Shown here piece after piece: positions 55,003 through 64,000 of a DNA stretch of 64,000 nucleotides (the first letter of the stretch is position 1; every line of letters starts with the position of its first letter). This DNA is from Ailurus styani (taxonomy: Eukaryota > Chordata > Mammalia > Carnivora > Ailuridae), in the NCBI GenBank assembly GCA_002007465.1, contig LNAC01000278.1, positions 2,022,333-2,086,332 of the forward strand, in the 5' to 3' direction. A program made the translations under genes and the position numbers. A model generated the notes under the pieces. The model saw only the letters and a program-made list of their open reading frames with translations. It was not told where the DNA came from and ran no database searches.

Positions 55003-56929
55003 GAAATGTATTCTTAATAAACAATTAAAGTCATCTTTTCTCTCCACTGTTTCCTTCTTTAGCACATTTCACACAGACTGCAGCAGCTACTCTCCAGGCC
55101 TCTGTTTTCCTTCTATCACACTCTCTGAAAGTCTTCCACAAACACCCCATACATGGGCTGAACCATTCCGCTTCCACTGCTGAAGGGAGCGCGGTGAGGT
55201 GCTCTACTGTGGCTGGCTTGGCCAGGCTGCAGGAGGGGCTGAGGGACCAGAAGCCATAGTCCTCGTGCCCCCACCAACTTAGACCTTCTGACTGGTGATG
55301 AAAGCACCCAGAGCCTGCTGAGAAATGCAGTTCTTGCAGTCCGGCAAATCTCATGACAAATCATTTTTGGACATTTCAGTGGAATAAAATCCTGAATCTT
55401 CTTGTGCAGATACTTGCAACCAGAGTTTCTGGGGTATGTGCAACGGAGAGTATGTCTCCTTTCTACCAGTCACACAGTCAATACACAGTAAATATGTATT
55501 ACATAAATGAATAAACCCAGGATAAATTGGGAAATAATTTAGGAAGAAAATGACATTAGGAGGGACAAGAGGTTGGATAGTTTTTGCCTGCTTGCTGGCC
55601 GGCTTGCCTACTTTTTTTTCCTACCAGAATGATTTGAATTGACCATCTACATTGAAAAATTCATTGATTGATGGTTTCATTTTTCCATTCGCTTTGTACA
55701 GACCTTTTGCAGTTTACTTCTATGTCCGGTCTCTGTTTTCTCTTCCTGTCACTTTGCCCGTCTCTTTTTCACTGTATGCATGAGAGTAATTTTCCATTAT
55801 ATTGTTATAGCAAAGGTCTCTGACAGGGCGGTGGTAAGATGACACAGCTAAGTGATACAGATTTTAATGACTCAATGCTATAATAATTTCTAACGGAAAC
55901 ATAAGTAGAGACAGGGGCGATGTTTTAAAAGACATCAGAATGGGAAGTGGACCATGGAAAAGGCGTGCATGAGAAATGACGGTGGTGGAGAAGGAAGAGA
56001 GGCAGGTGCAGACAAAGTGGGTGGAGGCAGGCCCATAGAATAGATACTGTTAGTAAAGGGGGAAAAGTCACAGAAAAGAAAAGTAGCTTTTTGAAGGTAT
56101 TTGATAAAGGAAAAAAAAAAAGATGACAGAAAGAAAATGTGGACTGGCTTCCTAACAGGGAAAAAGAGCAAATAGGAAATTACAGAGAAAGGACAGAAGG
56201 CCCGGCCTGTCTTAGGAGCAGGCTTGGTGACAAAGGTAATAGCGAGAAGAATACTTAAGGTAATAATAGTCAGTGAGGAAAGAGCACGGAGGAGCAAGGC
56301 ATCTCAGAATGCCCAGGGTAGGAAAATCGCTGCAGAGCACAAAAGGAGAGGATGGAGGGAGTGCAAGCCAGCTGGCAATTATTTTTGAAATCTTGTGGAG
56401 ACGATTAGGTTCCTAGGAACTTGAAAAGGGAAAGACGTCAAATTTTAATTTTGACAGTGTGATGAAAATGCATTAAAGTAGGTCACAGAAATCTGTGGAT
56501 TTGGTGGGCTTCCTTGGTACCCAAGGTAAATTCTTGGCAAAGTGAACAAAAGGGCTAAATGATAGTACATAGCTAACTTGCCCATTGGCTCACGTGTGGT
56601 CTCTAAGGACTGTGGGTTAGATGTACACCCCGTTTCCATCCCCACCCCCCACCACTGCTGTGTAAAAGCTCACTGTTTGTTACTCTGAGGTTGACTACAA
56701 ATCCACCTATGGTAGACGTAAGCACTGTTCACAAGTGTGAACACTGTGTGTTCTGTGCACACATGGAAGGACTGTGCCTCTTCATCCTCGTGCAGATGGG
56801 CATGAACTTGTCTGGATGGAAGCATTCAAGGCCTTAAGTGTGGTTTTCCATGTTCTTTCTTTCCCTGTGTTTTAAAACACAGCATCTTAACAGAAAATTT
56901 GAGGTATACTAAAGCCAAGAGATAAGGAA
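55003..56929. other. Unassigned 1.9-kb stretch
   Basis: No gene. 55,475-55,515 ('cagtaaatatgtattacata', 'aatgaataaac') looks like a tiny L2 terminus. 55,900-56,420 is purine-rich, like antisense L2 bodies elsewhere in the window, but without a clear landmark. Frames up to 120 codons here are unrecognised. Confidence 0.4.
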
Positions 56930-57648
56930 ACAATTACCCTTGTAAAGGCAATTTACTATTCCTGGTTCCCAGGAGAAAGAGGCATACACTGTGTCATGTG
57001 GGGTCACATGGGAAGCCCTAGGGTGCGTCACAAGGCAGGAGGAGAGGAAGGAACTATGGACAAAAGCCTTTTTTGTGGTTTCCAGAGGAAGGAATGAATG
57101 AGGCAGGGTAGACAGGCCTAGGATTGGCTAGTCTGAATTGTTTCAGCAGATCCTAGGGCATAGGAGCTGTCCCTAATTGTCTAGTTTCTGGCCCCAGAGT
57201 GATTAGGGCAAGTGATTAGTGGTCCTGGATGTGAGAATCTGACAGAAGAGGTGGCTGTGGTGGTGTTTGGTTGGTTTTTAATTGAGAATGTGCCTACAAA
57301 GGAGGACCTTCCTGAGGAGAGGGTGACAAGAAAGACAGGAGGCCAAAGCAAGGTGACTCAGGCATATCACTGGGTTGCCCAGAGCAAGGAATGTCCAGCA
57401 TATACCTGTAAGGCAGGAGCTAAAACATCAAGTTCACAGAAGCTAGAAACAGGGTTAGTATGCCCTGCCTCAGTGACCACAGCTACACATTCCCAAACAA
57501 TCAAAGCAGCTTGGAGTGCTGCTGCTTGCAGCTCGTACACATTGCATGATTTTGTGCAAGTGAGAAATAAACTTCTGTAGTTACGAAGGCACTAAGATTT
57601 GGGAGTGATTTCTACCACAGCATAACCTACATTAACCTGACTAATGTA
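56930..57648 (+). mobile_element. ERVL/MaLR-class LTR, sense
   Basis: Landmarks: 'attgtttcagcagatcctag', 'gggcataggagctgtcccta', 'gtttggttggtttttaattg', 'caagttcacagaagctagaa', 'tgccctgcctcagtgaccac', 'gctgctgcttgcagctcgta', AATAAA at 57,566-57,571, and an end of 'cagcataacctac...cctgactaatgta'. A polyadenylation signal and LTR-type terminus in the right places. Family and left edge uncertain. A 122-codon frame inside it is not a gene. Confidence 0.72.
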
Positions 57649-57849
57649 CTACCATGCCACTCGTGGTGGGAATTCAGAGAGGTTACACAAATAAAACACT
57701 TCCCAACATAGTCTCAACAGTGTTAGCTATTATTATCATCCTTTGCTAATATTCTTCTTCTGCTTAGTCTTCTCTCTTACTTGTTTTCTGGCATCTGATA
57801 AATTAATATCTATCTCAAATAAGACCAGCTGACTTGTTGTAGTATGTAG

Positions 57850-58105
57850 CTATGTGCTTTATATTCTTGGTCATTTTTATCCTCAGAATAAAAGAGTAAG
57901 GTGGTTATTTCTGTAATTAATAATAACAAAAATAATAATTATGTTATTGTTGTTATTTTACATTTTAAAGATGATAAGACTGAAGCTCAGAGAAGGTATG
58001 TAACTTGCCTACAGTCACATAGTAAGTAAGTGACTGAATAAGGATTTGTTCCTGTCTGCCATATTCCAATACCTGTTCCTAACCACCGTATTATACCACA
58101 TAACA
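57850..58105 (-). mobile_element. MIR SINE, antisense
   Basis: 'tttatcctcagaataaaaga', 'acattttaaagatgataaga', 'ctgaagctcagagaaggtat', 'gtaacttgcctacagtcaca', 'tgaataaggatttgttcctg' in antisense MIR order. An AAT-rich stretch (57,915-57,945) expands its centre. Confidence 0.8.
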
Positions 58106-59402
58106 CTTCCAGGTTGGAGAGATTCAATACAGTGAGATATTTAGCTGAAAATTCTGTAAAAATAAAGAACCCTTTGAAACAGAAATGGTCCGTTCATCAG
58201 CTTCACTCTCCAGCTTCCATTTAAAGGTTTCCTCAGAGCAGCCTACTCTCTAATCCCCCACCTTGGGAGAAATCGAACTTTGATCCTGAGGCTGGGACAA
58301 GATTGTAAAGTTACAATCCTCCTCCCCAACCCCCTGCCATGTTTCAAAATGGCCGCTTCAACCTGTTTCCCATTCTGCATTCTCCTTCTCGCCCTCCTTC
58401 AGTCCCTCTCCTGCATACTGCTGATTGACTACTTCCTTCTGCCATTCCCGCCTCTGCTAAAGAGGAGGGAAGGTTGACAACCACTGGCTCAAACTGTCTG
58501 AAAGCTAGTGGTTGCCATGAGAAACAGCACTGACCATGGGCAACAAATGGGGTCTTCTGAGAATGATGTGTCACTTCCTGGTGAAAGAGACAAGCACAAG
58601 AGGAGACATTTCTGATACCACCATTTTCCCCTGGGGCCTGCCCTGAAAACAGATGTGGTACTTGAAGCCACAGAAGTCATCTTACTACTATGAGGCAATA
58701 AGCGTAAGGATAAAAAGCTAAGGCTTGTCGGTGACACACTGAACCCCACAAAAGAACCTGGGTTCTGTTGTTATCACTGAGTAGCTATGTTAAAAATAGC
58801 GGCCACTGCCCCCCTGGCCTCTCGTTATGTAAGAAGAACAAACCTCCTTTTGTTAAAGCTACTGTTGGTCGGGTTTTTCTGTTATTGGCAGCTGAATGTG
58901 TTCCTAAATTATATACCGTATCATCATAAATCTTCATATACATCATAAAATACCATACTTGGAATTTATCCTCATTTGCATATCTAGTTCCCAATTTTGG
59001 AGAATTTAGATTATACCACTTTAAGTACTTTAAATAATCCCATGTTGAACATCTTTGTATATAACATCTTTTCCATATTTATGATTACTTTCTTTACTCA
59101 GGATAGAACTTCCTGGAGTAACTTCAGGCTCTTGACACATATTAACAAAAAGCTTTATAAAATTTTGCACCAATTCTCAATATTTTGCCTCCTGTAAAAC
59201 AGCATATTACGTGGACTTTTACTTGTGTCACAAATAAAGGAAGTGGACAATCTAAGCAAATCAGAATGAAACGCTACATTTTAAATTTTGTGCATTTTCT
59301 TCTTAGAAAAAATCCTGCCTTGATGTGTGTTTCAACTTGTTTGAATAGTATAAAAAACAAAACTTTCTATAAAATGAAACATTAATATTATATAATGGTT
59401 GT
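58106..59402. other. Unassigned DNA
   Basis: No named repeat and no gene; frames of 65-86 codons on both strands are unrecognised. Confidence 0.4.
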
Positions 59403-59418
59403 CTATGAATGGATCTTT

Positions 59419-59616
59419 TTTTTTTTAAAGATTTTATTTATTTATTTGACACAGAGAGAGAGATTACAAGTAGGCAGAGAGGCAGGCAGAGAGACAGGGA
59501 GAGGAGGAAGCAGGCTCCCTGCTGAGCAGAGAGCCCTATGTGGGCTTCGATCCCAGGACGCTGAGATCAGCTGAGCCGAAAGCAGAGGCTTTAACCCACT
59601 GAGCCACCCAGGCGCC
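59419..59616 (-). mobile_element. Young Can-SINE, antisense, perfect 16-bp target duplications
   Basis: Reverse-complement consensus with T-run, 'aaagattttatttatttatt', 'acaagtaggcagagaggcag', 'ggctttaacccactgagcca', 'cccaggcgcc'. 'ctatgaatggatcttt' is perfect at 59,403-59,418 and 59,617-59,632. The 'acaagtaggcagagaggcag' block is the tail type pointing to musteloids. Confidence 0.99.
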
Positions 59617-59866
59617 CTATGAATGGATCTTTCTTATTTACCAAGGTGGATGCCCCGATAAGGGGTTGCAGATGGATTAACTTGAGTGAAAGACTAGAAT
59701 GGAATCTCCCAGTTTGTGTATGGGATCAGACGTTGGCATGCTATTTGAAGCACACAGGTAGGGAGCAGGTGAAATGGGTACAGTTGGGAGACGTGGGCCT
59801 GGTGCATGTCCCTTCAAGGCTTCTTCCCATGTATTATCTCACTTTAGTGTTTAAATGACCTCATTA

Positions 59867-59925
59867 GGGGCTCCTGGGTGTCTCAGTAGGTTAAAGCCTC
59901 TGCCTTTGGCTCAGGTCATGATCTC
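59867..59925 (+). mobile_element. 3'-truncated Can-SINE head
   Basis: 'ggggctcctgggtgtctcag', 'taggttaaagcctctgcctt', 'tggctcaggtcatgatctc', then unrelated sequence. Only the tRNA-derived head is present, with no CT-rich region or A tail. Retrotransposed SINEs normally lose 5' sequence, so this implies later deletion. Confidence 0.92.
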
Positions 59926-61399
59926 GATGCCAGTCAGCTCTTTCCTGACATGACTTTGGCCTGGTCTGTCTTCAAGGACCATTTTAAATGCCTTTCTTAT
60001 ATCACTGAATGTCTCCCTTTTATCTGTACCCATGACTACATTTTAAAAACAACTCAGGAAGTAATCCTATATTCCTCTTATTATAGTCCTTTGTATACAT
60101 GTATGTTACTTCTCCAAACTATGACCTTTTTGTAGGTAAGCACCATGCCTTCCCCGAGACTGAAGAAGATTGAGCAAGATTGCATTTCATTGAACAATCA
60201 CTGGGTAGGTATAGACAGGAGGAAAATACAAAGAAGCATTGGAGGCTTTATACTAAATAATACCTTCATTGTTATTATGTGTTGCTGTGGGAACAAAGAG
60301 ATTACACTTCCATAATAATAGAAAGTCTAGTGACTCATCTGCTTTTGATATAGAATGGACCTCACTGCTATACTGCCTTTGGATTTAAAAATTCTCCTTA
60401 TATCAGGTGATCAAAAAGGAATTTTAATCATCCCCCCAAAGCATACATAACACTGAAACATAGTAATTCTAATATAACGGGAGATGCGATTCAGTTTTCC
60501 ATCAATAAAGACTTCCTCAAAATAATTCTGGAATGATATCATAAACTGGTGACCTGGGATCCAAAATTCAGGTTGCAGACATGCATTTGCTTTGTTTGCA
60601 GGGTTCTGTGCCCTCCAGTTGATGGCAGGCACCTCTGCTTCACACTGTTTCATCCGGGGCCGCTTTGCACATTGACCTCACTGGCTGTGGCACCACTGCG
60701 TTTTCCAGCTCATGTGGCTGTGAGTCCCAGCCCAGCAGTAACGTGGAGTACTGTGTGTGAGCGAATGCTGCCTTGCCGTTGTGTGAAGCAATAGGCTATG
60801 AGTTTGGCTCCTGAAGGCATTTGAGTCGGTGACCTTTATTTAAGTTAATAAATAACATATAATTATTTTAATTTTTTAAAAAAAATCAAGTCCTACCATT
60901 GGCCTGGTAAATAACGTACCTTCGTTGTTAGCTGGGCTAGAAAAACCACTAGAAATGAACAACAAGGAGATTCTGACCAGATGTAAGTAGACTCAAAACA
61001 AATAAAAAAAGGACCAATGTAAAACTTGGGGGAAAAAAGGCTTATTCGGGAATGAACGTGTTTAGTTTTGATCTTCATTACTGACTGGGTTGATTTTCTT
61101 GTTTCCACTTTAGGCTCTTTCTTGCCCTGGAGACTCAATGATTTTATGTCTGAAGGTTCATAAGTCACAAGATATCTGGAATGAGGTGGTGAGTCTTTTT
61201 CTTTCTTTAGTGGGAGCCTATAAAACCTCAGCAGTTTGTATTGTAAGGCAATCAAAATTAAATGGAGTCTTGCATAATTGGCTCTCTCTTTCTAATGTTT
61301 CCATAAAAACGAAATACTATAGACAACCCCCAAAAATGTAGAGACCTTTTTCTTCCGGAGTGTAAATGGAATGAAAATTACATTGGGAACACTCTCTCT
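59926..61399. other. Unassigned DNA
   Basis: No confident repeat; 60,120-60,150 ('tttgtaggtaagcaccatgc') may be a remote L2 terminus. Frames of up to 120 codons (60,893-61,255, minus) are unrecognised. Confidence 0.4.
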
Positions 61400-61515
61400 A
61401 CTTTGATATCTATATCTATATATATGTATATCATATATATATATTTGATAAATACATATTTCATTATATATCTATATGTATACACACATATACATATACA
61501 CACACAAACATATGA
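61400..61515. repeat. (TA)n/(TACA)n AT-rich microsatellite
   Basis: Imperfect TATC, TATA and TACACA units over about 115 bases. Similar in type to 3,473-3,623 but more degenerate. Confidence 0.93.
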
Positions 61516-61899
61516 CAAATAACCACTTTTGGTTTTGTGCACATACTATAGAGTGATCTGATAATCTAGAGAGTAATTGGAGTAATTACTCTTCTTAAAG
61601 ATGAAATGCCAACGGAAAACTTTTGGATCACTTGAGCTTTAGAGCACCAAACTGATGATGGATCATTACTATTGTGTGAACTCCCTTCAAAATATCTCTG
61701 AAAAATAAAAGGGATGGGAGATAAGATGAGTGAAGTCTCAGAACTTTTATTAAATCACCCATCTTTTCATTTTTATATCTTAAGAATAGTCAGCTCTTTC
61801 GCTGCTAGCACAGAATGACCCATACGATGTGTGCAATGGATTTTCTTATCCTTTTATTCTAAGAAATATCTATCCTTGCTTTTCACCTTCTGGGGGCTT
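61516..61899. other. Unassigned DNA
   Basis: No repeat or gene recognised. Confidence 0.4.
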
Positions 61900-62480
61900 T
61901 TGGCCCTAGAACTTCTAGAAAACTGGAAAGAAATACCTGAAGGAACAATGGAAGTTGACTTGGCAGATCTGGCCATGGTTTGGGTGAAAGGCTCTGACAC
62001 TGAGTTCAGGATTCTTATATTGAAGGGAGATATTATTTTTAGAATCAAACATGCTACTTTAGAAGAAATGGAAACACGTCGTGTCTTTCTCCTAAAGTGC
62101 TGGCACTTGCATTGGGCTAAGACAGCGTTCATGGGAATAGACTGGAGATTGCAGCTGGATAGGAAAATTGGTCAGGATACAGCTCCCAGCACAAGTGGGC
62201 TTCCAGAAGCTAGTTGAAAATGAAGATGGAGGGTGTCAGTGTAGGAGATTATTCTAAACATCGGGACACAGCCCACCCAAAGTAAGGCCCAGAGTACAGA
62301 CCTTGGGAACCCAACGGAAGTTGCTGTTGGGAAATAAAAATGACAGAGGAAGGTCAGGTGTAAAAATGTATGAAAGAAAATAAGGAGGACGGGGGCACTG
62401 GGGAGGAATTAAAGAGACTTACACCTGGAGGAGAAGGCAGAACAGAATTAAATGACTTGGGAAAATAGCTGACCTATCCT
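61900..62480 (-). mobile_element. Possible L2 body fragment, antisense
   Basis: 'ggcccagagtacagaccttg', 'ggaacccaacggaagttgct' and 'ggaaaattggtcaggataca' weakly recall antisense L2. It contains a 128-codon plus frame (61,831-62,217) with no protein match I know. Low certainty. Confidence 0.35.
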
Positions 62481-62710
62481 AATGAAATGGCTACTGCTTG
62501 ATGTGTCATGTCTATATTTTCTGGAATTTTCTGCTGTGCAGAGAAGTGATCATATAACATAATATGTTGACTGAATTTTTCACACCATCTTGCTTAGTCA
62601 TTAAGTCAAAGTGAGTCAGAAGTCTTTACTGTAAGTGGAGTGCCTGGGCCAGGGAGCATTAAGGTTGTCTTCTAAGGTACAAATTCTATATTACAAAGAT
62701 TAAGAAGAGG

Positions 62711-62924
62711 GGGGTGCCTGAGTGGCTCAGTCAGTTGAGCTCCAACTCTTGGTTTCAACTCAGGGTGTGATCTCAGGGTTGTGAAATCAAGTCCCCCGTT
62801 GGGCTCTGCACTCAGAGGGGAGCCTATTTGAGGATTCTCTCTCTCACTCACTCTCTCTCTCTCTCTGACCCTCTCTCGCACACTTTTCTGTCTCTAAAAT
62901 AAATAAATAAATCTTTTAAAAAAC
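62711..62924 (+). mobile_element. Can-SINE, sense, 12-bp target duplications
   Basis: 'ggggtgcctgagtggctcag', 'ttggtttcaactcagggtgt', 'gtgaaatcaagtcccccgtt', 'aaaataaataaataaatctt'. 'attaagaagagg' lies at 62,699-62,710 and 62,925-62,936. Confidence 0.98.
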
Positions 62925-63045
62925 ATTAAGAAGAGGATTCTTGTGAAATGACTAGAATATGAAAATAAACCCAATTAATTTATGGCTTAAATATCTGGAA
63001 TATATACAAGGGAGAAAAAGATTATTTATAAACTTGCCAAAGTTT

Positions 63046-63245
63046 TGGGGTGCCTGGGTGGCTCAGTGGATTAAAAAGCCTCTCCTTCAGCTCAGGTCAT
63101 GATCTCAGGGTCCTGGGATCGAGGCCCGCATCAGGCTCTCTGCTCAGTGGAGAGCCTGCTTCCTCCTCTCTCTCTGTCTGCCTCTCTGCCCACTTGTGAT
63201 CTCTCTCTCTGTCAAATAAATAAATAAAATCTTGAAAAAAATAAA
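63046..63245 (+). mobile_element. Young Can-SINE, sense, perfect 18-bp target duplications
   Basis: 'tggggtgcctgggtggctca', 'cctgggatcgaggcccgcat', 'gcccacttgtgatctctctc', 'tgtcaaataaataaataaaa'. 'ataaacttgccaaagttt' is perfect at 63,028-63,045 and 63,246-63,263. Confidence 0.99.
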
Positions 63246-63263
63246 ATAAACTTGCCAAAGTTT

Positions 63264-63903
63264 CAATATTATTGGAATGGCCATGAAGATTTCCTGTATT
63301 TTCAAAAGTAACTGTTAATAGCATCTGAGAAAGGCCAAGAAGAGGCTCAAAATAGAACAAGGGAAGAGAAAGGTGTTATTTTAAGTATAATTGGTAAATG
63401 TATGATTTGGCCATTAGGAGAGAAATTGATAAAATTAAATCATCTGTCTATAACTGAAATAATAATGCAAATAGGGCTTAATTGACTTAATTTAAAGGGT
63501 TCAGATGGACACAGCATAATTGTGGAACACTTGCTGAAGTGAATAAATTTACCACAATTTTATACATAAAGTGGAGGAATTTAAAACTAATGAAGATGTG
63601 ACTTACAAGGCCCCCAAATCACAGTAGTCCATTTGCTTATTATAATCAGTAGAAATACTCCTTGTCTAAACAGAGAATGGGGGTAGAAGATATAAGACCC
63701 ATGGAGCTGATATGTGGCATTTTAAACTGCATCATGTCCATTTGAAAACATAAGACCCCTGTGTTTGCAGTGTGTTGAAACAAGTCCGTTTTATATCTGC
63801 AAAACCTTCAGCATTGGGTAGAATTTTTCCTTCCCTCCCCATTTTAGGTATGTTCCTAGCAATGTTTCAGATTAAAGAGGTAGGATTTAATACTAAAAGT
63901 TTT
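63264..63903. other. Unassigned DNA
   Basis: AT-rich with no named repeat or gene. Confidence 0.4.
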
Positions 63904-63904
63904 A

Positions 63905-64000
63905 GGGGCGCCTGGGTGGCTCAGTGGGTTAAAGCTTTTGCCTTCGGCTCAGGTCATGATCTCAGGGTCCTGGGATCGAGTCCCTCATCGGGCTCCCTGC
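63905..64000 (+). mobile_element. Young Can-SINE, sense, cut by the window end
   Basis: 'aggggcgcctgggtggctca', 'gtgggttaaagcttttgcct', 'ggtcctgggatcgagtccct', 'catcgggctccctgc'. The first half of a near-consensus copy; the tail lies outside the window. Confidence 0.98.

Noticed and set aside
61831..62217. 128-codon plus-strand frame
   Set aside because: No known protein recognised; partly L2-like sequence. Would need a database search to overturn.

Overview
This window is mammalian nuclear DNA from a carnivore. At least 20 Can-SINEs (tRNA-Lys-derived carnivore SINEs) are scattered through it. Several carry the tail form with 'gcctacttgtgatctctctctctgtc' followed by (aaat)n and 'aaatctt', which from memory fits musteloids (mink, ferret, badger, otter) better than dog or bear. 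Older pan-mammalian repeats make up much of the rest: L2, MIR, old L1 (L1M), MLT1 and other MaLR elements, and ERVL. The lineage call is inference from repeat type.

I find no protein-coding gene, rRNA, tRNA or CRISPR array. Open reading frames are all short (the longest is about 176 codons and is mostly a microsatellite), lie in repeats or gap sequence, and show no recognisable cellular protein. The window is therefore intergenic or lies inside a large intron.

Layout. 1-12 kb: old LTRs (921-1,545; 1,932-2,253), MIR and L2 pieces, a 150-bp AT microsatellite with a perfect palindrome, and two antisense L1M 3' ends. 12.3-15.9 kb: a decayed minus-strand ERVL provirus with a recognisable reverse-transcriptase core and one LTR. 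17.4-21 kb: two long L2 copies and two Can-SINEs. 22.49-22.66 kb: an assembly gap in G-rich DNA. 22.66-26 kb: a repeat-free block with the only CpG-rich stretch in the window and AT-rich homeodomain-type clusters, the best candidate for regulatory DNA. 26-33.6 kb: mostly unassigned DNA with MIR, L2 and L1 pieces. 33.6-36.8 kb: a long antisense L1M interrupted by an MLT1 LTR and by two Can-SINEs that hit the same target. 38.2-39.3 and 41.0-42.9 kb: two more repeat-poor blocks with conserved-element character. 39.3-46.1 kb: a dense Can-SINE cluster with a split MIR and a split L2. 47.5-49.0 kb: an antisense MaLR internal region expanded by a (TTTC)n array. 49-64 kb: unassigned DNA with microsatellites, an LTR at 56.93-57.65 kb, a possible RFX-type palindrome, and more Can-SINEs, the last cut by the window end.

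Family names rest on remembered consensus sequence, not on a search; subfamilies and exact boundaries are approximate unless target-site duplications are given. I did not find a new biological system. The strongest leads are the repeat-free block at 22.66-26 kb, the serial SINE insertion at 35.34-35.80 kb, and the legible ERVL remnant.
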